Assembly (NCBI GenBank): GCA_902478715.1
Contig: CABSMC010000105.1
Coordinates: 1 to 5,979 of the forward strand
Direction of reading: 5' to 3'
From: an uncultured Adlercreutzia sp.
GTDB taxonomy: Bacteria; Actinomycetota; Coriobacteriia; Coriobacteriales; Eggerthellaceae
Length of the DNA: 5,979 bases
Under the pieces are notes generated by a model, which saw only the letters and a list, made by a program, of their open reading frames with translations, did not search any database and was not told where the DNA came from. Numbering within the stretch: the first letter of the stretch is position 1; each line of letters begins with the position of its first letter. This document shows, piece by piece, positions 1-4,580 of this stretch. The position numbers were made by a program, and so were the translations under genes.

Positions 1-23
1 CGTCAGATGTGTATAAGAGACAG
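1..23 (+). other. Residual Nextera Read 1 adapter with Tn5 mosaic end (sequencing artefact)
   Basis: These bases equal the last 23 bases of the Illumina Nextera Read 1 transposase adapter. Positions 5-23 are the 19-bp Tn5 mosaic end, and the CGTC before it marks the Read 1 version. It sits exactly at the sequence edge and switches to coding sequence in frame at base 24, as expected for untrimmed library adapter and not for a resident transposon. It creates a false ATG at 9-11 and a false N-terminus MYKRQ on the first open frame. It should be trimmed before any annotation. Confidence 0.98.
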
Positions 24-494
24 GTCATCGTGCGCGACGATCTGGTGCGCGAGGACGTGCTGCCGTTCACCCCCTCTATCATGCGCTACACCACCCAGGC
101 GAAGGCGAAGTCGCTGTCGAACACGCCGCCGGCCTACGGCATCTACATCTGCGGCCTTGTGTTCAAGTGGCTGAAGGAGATGGGCGGCCTGTCCGCCATG
201 GCCGAGCGCAACAAGGAGAAGGCCGCCGTTCTGTACGATTACCTCGATCAGAGCAAGCTGTTCCGCGGCACCGCCCGCAAGGAGGATCGCTCGCTCATGA
301 ACGTGCCCTTCGTCACGGGATCCGACGAGCTGGACGCGCTGTTCGTGGCCGAGGCGAAGTCCCACGGCATCGAGTCCATAAAGGGCCATCGCTCGGTGGG
401 CGGCATGCGTGCGAGCATCTACAACGCCATGCCCAAGGCCGGCGTCGAGGCGCTCGTCGCCTTCATGGCCGAGTTCGAGAAGAACAACGGTTAA
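24..494 (+). CDS. serC: Phosphoserine aminotransferase, C-terminal part (5' end missing)
   Basis: SerC is a cytosolic PLP enzyme that converts 3-phosphohydroxypyruvate and glutamate to O-phosphoserine and 2-oxoglutarate. It also acts in one route to pyridoxal phosphate. The 156 genuine residues correspond to roughly the last 43% of a protein usually about 360 aa long. Visible family segments are VIVRDDLV at the left edge, NTPPAYGIYICGLVFKWLKE (fragment residues 33-52), SLMNVPF (90-96) and KGHRSVGGMRASIYNAMP (120-137). The His122, Arg123 and Arg129 of the last motif correspond to the phosphate/substrate-binding residues of the family. The PLP-binding lysine lies a little upstream in homologues and is not in the window. 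The reading frame entered from the adapter happens to be the right one, but the ATG at base 9 is adapter and not the gene's start. The gene ends in TAA at 492-494, 84 bp before the preferred serA start, so a serC-serA operon is likely. The SerC assignment rests on motif identity over the whole fragment. Confidence 0.97.
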   Translation, partial: VIVRDDLVREDVLPFTPSIMRYTTQAKAKSLSNTPPAYGIYICGLVFKWLKEMGGLSAMAERNKEKAAVLYDYLDQSKLFRGTARKEDRSLMNVPFVTGSDELDALFVAEAKSHGIESIKGHRSVGGMRASIYNAMPKAGVEALVAFMAEFEKNNG

Positions 495-508
495 CGACCA
501 GACAAAAG

Positions 509-528
509 GGGGAGGCGCCAGCCTCCCC
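509..528 (+). repeat. Perfect inverted repeat between serC and serA, no T-run
   Basis: The arms 509-516 (GGGGAGGC) and 521-528 (GCCTCCCC) are exact reverse complements around a 4-nt GCCA loop, giving a strong all-but-one G-C stem. The bases after it (CGTGATAAAG) are not T-rich, so it does not meet the usual form of an intrinsic terminator. It may be an mRNA-stabilising or processing hairpin at the serC 3' end, or a partial attenuator that lowers serA expression. The structure is seen in the sequence; its role is inference. Confidence 0.6.
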
Positions 529-542
529 GTGATAAAGCGGAA

Positions 543-555
543 GCCCTGCGAGGGC
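543..555 (+). promoter_or_regulatory. Small hairpin over the upstream serA ribosome-binding candidate
   Basis: GCCCT (543-547) and AGGGC (551-555) can pair around a 3-nt GCG loop. This would cover most of the GAGGG (550-554) that could serve as Shine-Dalgarno for the ATG at 561. The second candidate, GGAAGG at 565-570, stays free and is 8 nt before the ATG at 579. This favours the start at 579, though a 5-bp stem is weak evidence by itself. Confidence 0.35.
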
Positions 556-578
556 GACGAATGCGGAAGGTGGCGCTC

Positions 579-2156
579 ATGACGAAGAAGATCCTGGTTA
601 CCGAGGATTTGGTGCAGGAAGGCATCGATTCGCTCACCGAGCACGGCTATGAAGTTGACATGCTCATCGATCCCACGGCCGAGGAGCTCGCCTCTGCCAT
701 CGCTCCCTACGACGCGCTCATCGTGCATCCGAACACGGTGGTCGACTCTTCGCTGCTGGATGCCGCCGAGAACCTGAAGATCATCGGGCGCGCGGGGGTG
801 ACGGTGGACAACATCGACATCGAGGCCGCCTCCGAGCGCGGCATCATCGTGTGCAACGCGCCGAACTCGAACGTCATCTCGGCCGCCGAGCACACTATGG
901 CGCTCCTGCTCGCCGCTGCGCGCCACATTCCCGAGGCAAGTGCGTCCATGCACGAGGGCCAGTGGCGGCGCGCCGATTTCATGGGCAGCGAGCTGTTCGG
1001 CAAGACGCTCGCCATCTTCGGTTTGGGACGCGTCGGCGGCCTTGTGGCCGAGCGGGCCGCGGCCTTCGGCATGAACCTCATCGGGCACGACCCCTACTGC
1101 TCGCCGGAGCGCGCCCTGCATCTGGGCGTCACGCTTTACGACGACATGGCGCCGGTGCTCGCCCAGGCCGATTTCATTACCGTGCACCTGCCCCGCACGG
1201 TGAGTACCCTGGGCATGTTCGGCGCCGACGAGTTCGCCGCCATGAAGGACGGCGTCGTGCTCGTGAACGCGGCCCGCGGCGGCATTTTCAACATGGACGC
1301 CCTGGCCGATTTCGTGGCCGCCGGCAAGATCGCGGCCGTGGCTGTGGACTCCTTCGAGGCCGAGCCCTGCACCGACTCGCCCTTGCACGAGTTCGAGAAC
1401 GCCATTCTGACGCCGCATCTCTCTCCCATGACCCACGAGGCCCAGCGGCGCGCCTCCACCCAGATCGCCGAGTACGTGGAAGCGGGCCTGGAAGGCGGCA
1501 TGGTGGCCACGGCCGTGAACCTGTCGCCCTTGCCCCCGGAGGTCTTCGATGCCATCGGTCCCTACGTGCACGCCTGCAAGATGATGGGATCGATGGCCAG
1601 CCAGATTCTCGGTCACACGCCGAAGAGCCTGAAGGTGGAGCTGGCCGCCGGCCTGGCCGATGTCGACCCGGCGCCGCTGCTCGCGGCGGTGCTCGACGGA
1701 GGCTTGTCCTACCGCCGCCTCGGGGCCTTCTCGGCGGCCAACGCCGAGTCGGTGGCCTCCCAGCACGGCATTTCCGTCACGACCGCCTCGGTGCGCGATG
1801 CCGGTGAGTACGCCTCCTCGGTGCGCATCGTGGCCGACGAGGTGGAGGTGGCGGCGACGCTGTTCGGCACCGAGCACACGCCCCGCATCATCTCGCTCAT
1901 GGGCTACAAGATCGATATCGCGCCGGCGACCACGTCGCTTGTGTTCGAGTATGTGGACGCGCCCGGCCGCATCGGCGTTATCGGTACCATTCTGGGCGAC
2001 GCCGCGGCCAACATCACCACGATGCAGATCGGCACCAAGCCGGAGGAGTCCTGCGCGCTCGTGTACATGAATGTCGAGGGGGACGTGTCCGAAGCGGTGC
2101 TCGACCGCCTGCGCGGGGCCATCGATCTGCGCAACCTGTGGAAGATCACCCTGTAG
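579..2156 (+). CDS. serA: D-3-phosphoglycerate dehydrogenase, three-domain type with ACT domain
   Basis: SerA oxidises 3-phosphoglycerate to 3-phosphohydroxypyruvate with NAD, the first step of serine synthesis, in the cytosol. From ATG 579 it is 525 aa, close to the actinobacterial long form. Residues about 1-92 and 278-310 form the substrate-binding domain, and about 93-277 the Rossmann domain, with GLGRVG at 148-153 and the NAD-selecting Asp171. The catalytic set Arg233 (NAARGG), Glu262 (EAEP) and His280 (TPHL) is complete. About 315-445 is the intervening allosteric substrate-binding domain. About 451-525 is an ACT domain with EYVDAPGRIG. Its Tyr458, Asp460 and Asn478 align with serine-contacting positions reported for Mycobacterium tuberculosis SerA, so serine feedback inhibition is likely. 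An in-frame ATG at 561 would add MRKVAL. I prefer 579 because homologues begin MxKKILVT and GGAAGG lies 8 nt upstream. The loop after the catalytic His reads SPMT where GAST is usual. serC lies just upstream and a terminator follows. Confidence 0.97.
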   Translation: MTKKILVTEDLVQEGIDSLTEHGYEVDMLIDPTAEELASAIAPYDALIVHPNTVVDSSLLDAAENLKIIGRAGVTVDNIDIEAASERGIIVCNAPNSNVISAAEHTMALLLAAARHIPEASASMHEGQWRRADFMGSELFGKTLAIFGLGRVGGLVAERAAAFGMNLIGHDPYCSPERALHLGVTLYDDMAPVLAQADFITVHLPRTVSTLGMFGADEFAAMKDGVVLVNAARGGIFNMDALADFVAAGKIAAVAVDSFEAEPCTDSPLHEFENAILTPHLSPMTHEAQRRASTQIAEYVEAGLEGGMVATAVNLSPLPPEVFDAIGPYVHACKMMGSMASQILGHTPKSLKVELAAGLADVDPAPLLAAVLDGGLSYRRLGAFSAANAESVASQHGISVTTASVRDAGEYASSVRIVADEVEVAATLFGTEHTPRIISLMGYKIDIAPATTSLVFEYVDAPGRIGVIGTILGDAAANITTMQIGTKPEESCALVYMNVEGDVSEAVLDRLRGAIDLRNLWKITL

Positions 2157-2204
2157 CGGCCATCGACGGCTCCGATGTCGGGCTATAGAAAGATTTAACC
2201 GTGT

Positions 2205-2241
2205 CCAGCGGCGCCTCTTAACGGGGGCGCCGCTGGTTTTT
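2205..2241 (+). terminator. Intrinsic terminator after serA
   Basis: The arms 2205-2215 (CCAGCGGCGCC) and 2226-2236 (GGCGCCGCTGG) are a perfect 11-bp stem around a 10-nt loop and are followed at once by TTTTT (2237-2241). This is a textbook Rho-independent terminator 48 bp after the serA stop codon. It should end the serC-serA transcript and insulate leuA. Confidence 0.93.
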
Positions 2242-2249
2242 GCTATGAT
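2241..2249 (+). promoter_or_regulatory. Extended -10 promoter candidate for leuA
   Basis: TGC followed by TATGAT (2244-2249) fits an extended -10 element with one mismatch to TATAAT. No good -35 is seen 16-18 bp upstream, where the terminator stem lies; extended -10 promoters often lack one. Transcription would start near 2256 and give a leader of about 64 nt before the leuA ATG. The leader has no leucine-codon-rich reading frame, so a classical leucine attenuator is not apparent. Confidence 0.55.
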
Positions 2250-2319
2250 GCTTTCGGTCAACTACGCCCGCGTCTCAGGCGCGAACTGTCGGAAGAAGAA
2301 AAGAAGAAAGAAGGACGGC

Positions 2320-3840
2320 ATGACACGCAAGATCGACATCTTCGATACCACGCTGCGCGACGGCGAGCAATCGCCGGGCGCCTCTATGAACACGGAGGAG
2401 AAGCTCGTCATCGCCCGCCAGCTCCTTCGCCTGAACGTCGATGTCATCGAGGCCGGCTTTCCCATCTCCAGTCCCGGCGACTTCGAGTCGGTGCGCCGCA
2501 TCTCCGAGCTGGCCGGCGATGCGGCCGTGGTGTGCGCGCTGACCCGCGCCGTGGACAAGGACATCGACTCGGCCGCCGACGCGCTGAAGTTCGCGAAGCG
2601 TCCCCGCATCCACACCGGCATCGGCGTGTCGCCCTCGCACATGCGCGACAAGCTGCGCATCACCGAGGACGAGTGCATCGAACGGGCGGTGCACGCGGTC
2701 AGCTACGCCAAGAAGTACGTGGAAGACGTGCAGTTCTACGCCGAGGACGCGGGCCGGTCGGATTTCGCGTTCCTCGCGCGGGTCATCGAGGCAGTCATCA
2801 AGGCGGGGGCCACGGTGGTGAACATCCCGGACACCACGGGCTACTCGCTGCCGGAGGACTTCGGCGCGCGCATCAAGTACCTCATGGACAACGTGGCCGG
2901 CATCGACGATGTCACCGTGTCGGTGCACTGCCACAACGACTTGGGCATGGCCACGGCGCTGTCGCTGGCCGGCGTGCGCAACGGGGCCACGCAGATTGAG
3001 TGCACCATCAACGGCCTCGGCGAACGCGCGGGCAACACGGCCATGGAGGAAGTGGTCATGGCCATGCGCATGCACGGCGAGGAGCTCGATGCGCACACCG
3101 ACATCAACACCCGCGAGTTCATCAAGGCGAGCCGCTTGGTCAGCTCCATCACCGGCATGAACGTGCAGGCCAACAAGGCCATCGTGGGCGCCAACGCCTT
3201 CGCCCATTCCTCGGGCATCCACCAGGACGGCGTGCTGAAGAAGCGCGACACCTACGAGATCATCGATCCGGCCGAAGTGGGCGTGGGCCAAAGCCAGATC
3301 GTGCTGACGGCCCGCAGCGGACATGCGGCCTTGAAGCACCGCCTGGAGGAACTCGGCTACGAGTACGAGGGCGAGGAGCTCGACCGCCTCTACAACGCCT
3401 TCCTCGATGTGGCCGACAAGAAGAAGGAAGTCTACGACGAGGATCTGGAAGCGCTCGTGAACGAGCGCGATCGCGAGGAGTGCGCCATCTACACCCTGGA
3501 GGGCGTGCAGGTCAGCTGCGGCTTCCCCTTGAAGCCCACGGCCACGGTGACCCTGCGCGGGCCCGAGGGCGACGTGCGGACGGTGTGCGATTGGGGCGCC
3601 GGCCCGATCGATGCGGTGTACAAGGCCATCGATCAGATCGTGCAGGTCGACAACGATCTGTCCGAGTTCGCCGTGAACGCCGTGACCCGCGGCATCGACG
3701 CGCTCGGCGAGGTGACCGTGCGCGTGAAGGCCGCCGGCGGCGAGGTGTACGTGGGCCGCGGGGCCGATGGCGACATCATCGTCAGCTCGGCGAAGGCCTA
3801 CTTGAACGCGCTCAACCGACTGCTCGCCGAGAAGCGCTAA
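2320..3840 (+). CDS. leuA: 2-isopropylmalate synthase
   Basis: LeuA condenses acetyl-CoA with 3-methyl-2-oxobutanoate (2-ketoisovalerate) to 2-isopropylmalate, the committed step of leucine synthesis, in the cytosol. The 506-aa protein has the usual length. A TIM-barrel HMGL-like domain covers about residues 4-270. FDTTLRDGEQSPG (8-20) carries catalytic Arg13 and metal ligand Asp14. HCHNDLG (203-209) carries ligands His203 and His205, and NGLGERAGN (231-239) ends in ligand Asn239. HSSGIHQDG (296-304) is the substrate-domain motif of LeuA. About 385-506 is the C-terminal regulatory dimer domain (GAGPIDAVYKAI 426-437, AKAYLNALNRL 491-501), the usual site of leucine feedback control. The start at 2320 has AAGGA at 2311-2315. 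The frame stays open upstream, and ATGs at 2245 and 2248 would add a Lys/Arg-rich tail. They overlap the predicted -10 box, so I reject them. Homocitrate and citramalate synthases are related alternatives, but the motifs and the regulatory domain fit LeuA best. No leuB, leuC or leuD follows. Confidence 0.95.
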   Translation: MTRKIDIFDTTLRDGEQSPGASMNTEEKLVIARQLLRLNVDVIEAGFPISSPGDFESVRRISELAGDAAVVCALTRAVDKDIDSAADALKFAKRPRIHTGIGVSPSHMRDKLRITEDECIERAVHAVSYAKKYVEDVQFYAEDAGRSDFAFLARVIEAVIKAGATVVNIPDTTGYSLPEDFGARIKYLMDNVAGIDDVTVSVHCHNDLGMATALSLAGVRNGATQIECTINGLGERAGNTAMEEVVMAMRMHGEELDAHTDINTREFIKASRLVSSITGMNVQANKAIVGANAFAHSSGIHQDGVLKKRDTYEIIDPAEVGVGQSQIVLTARSGHAALKHRLEELGYEYEGEELDRLYNAFLDVADKKKEVYDEDLEALVNERDREECAIYTLEGVQVSCGFPLKPTATVTLRGPEGDVRTVCDWGAGPIDAVYKAIDQIVQVDNDLSEFAVNAVTRGIDALGEVTVRVKAAGGEVYVGRGADGDIIVSSAKAYLNALNRLLAEKR

Positions 3841-3871
3841 AGGAGGCCTCTTCTCTAAGGGCGTTGCCGAA

Positions 3872-3893
3872 GAGCGTGCCTGGCGTTACGCTC
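3872..3893 (+). repeat. Short inverted repeat upstream of the leuA terminator
   Basis: GAGCGT (3872-3877) and ACGCTC (3888-3893) can form a 6-bp stem with a 10-nt loop, 3 bp before the terminator stem starts. It may stack with the terminator or protect the leuA 3' end. The short stem could be chance. Confidence 0.3.
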
Positions 3894-3896
3894 ACC

Positions 3897-3931
3897 GAAG
3901 CCGATGGGACATCTCATCGGCTTCTTTATTT
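3897..3931 (+). terminator. Intrinsic terminator after leuA
   Basis: The arms 3897-3906 (GAAGCCGATG) and 3915-3924 (CATCGGCTTC) are a perfect 10-bp stem. The loop is 8 nt, or 4 nt if a G-T and a G-C pair extend it. The T-rich run TTTATTT (3925-3931) follows, with a second T-run at 3934-3939. It lies 56 bp after the leuA stop and separates leuA from the regulator-ligase unit. Confidence 0.9.
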
Positions 3932-3949
3932 CCCTTTTTCGTCCTCAAG

Positions 3950-3955
3950 TAAAAT
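3950..3955 (+). promoter_or_regulatory. Probable -10 box for the regulator-ligase unit
   Basis: TAAAAT matches the -10 consensus at five of six bases and lies in the most A/T-rich stretch of the window, between the leuA terminator and the regulator gene. The best -35 candidates (TTTATT at 3925-3930, or TATTTC at 3927-3932) are poor and overlap the terminator tail, so a weak or activator-dependent promoter is possible. Predicted transcription start is about 3961-3963, giving a leader of about 25 nt. Confidence 0.5.
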
Positions 3956-3959
3956 AGTG

Positions 3960-3967
3960 CGATATCG
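3960..3967 (+). promoter_or_regulatory. Palindrome at the predicted start site, possible operator
   Basis: CGATATCG is a perfect 8-bp palindrome placed at the expected transcription start of the HTH/cupin gene. XRE-type regulators commonly bind short palindromes over their own promoters, so this is a candidate autoregulatory operator. The site is short and only one copy is seen, so chance is a real alternative. Confidence 0.25.
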
Positions 3968-3973
3968 AATTTC

Positions 3974-3980
3974 AAGGAGG
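3974..3980 (+). promoter_or_regulatory. Strong Shine-Dalgarno site of the HTH/cupin gene
   Basis: AAGGAGG is near-identical to the anti-Shine-Dalgarno complement and lies 6 nt before the ATG at 3987. It fixes this start, although the same reading frame remains open far upstream through the terminator and leuA region. Confidence 0.85.
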
Positions 3981-3986
3981 CACGTT

Positions 3987-4565
3987 ATGGCTGAGGACAA
4001 CAAGCTCGGGCGCAAGATCACCACGCTGCGCGAGGCGCATCATCTGACCTGCCAGGATCTGGCCGACCGTTGCGGTTGCGACGTGACGGTCATCGAGAAG
4101 CTGGAGGCCGGCGAGGTGCCGCCGTCCCTGGCGCCGCTGATCAAGCTCACCCGCGCCCTCGGCGTGCGCCTGGGCACCCTCATGGATGACGACGAGACCT
4201 ACGGTCCCGCCTACATCAGCACCGATCAGATGGAGGAAGTGGAGCGCGTGAAATCGCTCCAGACCGCCAAGGACGCCGGCGACCTGTCCTACTTCAGCCT
4301 GGCGGCGGGCCGTCCCTCCCGTCATATGGACCCGTTCATCATCACCGTGAGCCCCACCGGCGAGGCCACGCACAAGCTGGATTCCCATGAAGGGGAGGAG
4401 TGGCTCTACGGCATGGAAGGGGAGATCGAGATCGAGTACGGCAACGAGACCTACGTGCTCGGTCCCGGCGAGTCCATCTACTACGATTCCATCGTGCCCC
4501 ACCAGGTGCGCGCCCACAATGGACAAAATGCTAAATTCTTGGCCTGCGTGTACACGCCGTTTTAG
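3987..4565 (+). CDS. XRE-family HTH regulator with C-terminal cupin sensor domain
   Basis: This 192-aa cytosolic protein should bind DNA and a small ligand. Residues about 8-65 form a lambda-repressor-like helix-turn-helix (LGRKITTLREAHHLTCQDLA, then CDVTVIEKLEAGEVPPSL and LIKLTRALGV). Residues about 113-190 form a cupin barrel: SHEGEEWLYGMEGEIEIEYG (133-152) is motif 1, with His134, Glu138 and Gly145. GPGESIYYDSIVPHQV (159-174) is motif 2, with His172. The first motif-1 metal position is Asp132, not His. This architecture is shared with PuuR/SutR-like regulators, which often control the neighbouring metabolic gene. It has its own promoter and Shine-Dalgarno site, and the acyl-CoA ligase starts 15 bp after its stop, so the two are probably co-transcribed and the protein likely regulates its own operon. 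The ligand is unknown; an acid or acyl-CoA linked to the ligase is a guess. Codons 178-183 are oddly A/T-ending for this gene. I do not assign a gene symbol. Confidence 0.93.
   Translation: MAEDNKLGRKITTLREAHHLTCQDLADRCGCDVTVIEKLEAGEVPPSLAPLIKLTRALGVRLGTLMDDDETYGPAYISTDQMEEVERVKSLQTAKDAGDLSYFSLAAGRPSRHMDPFIITVSPTGEATHKLDSHEGEEWLYGMEGEIEIEYGNETYVLGPGESIYYDSIVPHQVRAHNGQNAKFLACVYTPF
4529..4537 (+). promoter_or_regulatory. Possible internal extended -10 element ahead of the ligase
   Basis: TGC followed by TAAATT (4532-4537) resembles an extended -10 element (four of six bases to TATAAT) and shares the TGCTA core with the leuA element at 2241. It lies inside the 3' end of the HTH/cupin gene, within a cluster of unusual A/T-ending codons. 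Transcription would begin near 4544, about 37 nt before the ligase ATG. No -35 is convincing: TGGACA at 4520-4525 is far too close. This is a weak prediction. Confidence 0.25.
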
Positions 4566-4570
4566 GCGGG

Positions 4571-4576
4571 GGAGGG
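4571..4576 (+). promoter_or_regulatory. Shine-Dalgarno site of the acyl-CoA ligase
   Basis: GGAGGG, in a longer G-rich run from 4567, ends 4 nt before the ATG at 4581. It lies entirely in the 15-bp gap after the regulator stop and supports independent translation initiation of the ligase at 4581. Confidence 0.8.
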
Positions 4577-4580
4577 ATCT

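Noticed and set aside
5..23. Tn5 mosaic end as evidence of a resident Tn5-type transposon
   Set aside because: It is joined to Nextera-specific adapter bases at the very edge, with no transposase gene or second end. Library adapter explains it fully.
509..528. The serC-serA inverted repeat as an intrinsic terminator
   Set aside because: No T-run follows the stem, and the downstream gene is the pathway partner without a convincing promoter of its own.
3..2261. A 752-residue open frame on the minus strand, antisense to serC and serA
   Set aside because: It runs opposite two clear genes, is rich in Arg, His, Gly and Val as expected for the reverse of GC-rich coding sequence, crosses the terminator, and ends inside the adapter.
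2250..2320. A leucine attenuator leader peptide or T-box before leuA
   Set aside because: The leader of about 64 nt has no leucine-codon cluster and no second terminator hairpin, and it is far too short for a T-box.
2275..3339. A 354-residue minus-strand open frame opposite leuA, and similar ones at 3972-4919 and 5013-5891
   Set aside because: All lie opposite well-supported genes, have low-complexity His/Arg/Val/Gly composition and no recognisable domain. They are shadows of high GC content.
3000..3986. A long N-terminal extension of the HTH/cupin protein through the leuA region
   Set aside because: The frame is open by chance. The extension overlaps leuA in another frame and crosses a strong terminator, while a perfect Shine-Dalgarno site precedes ATG 3987.
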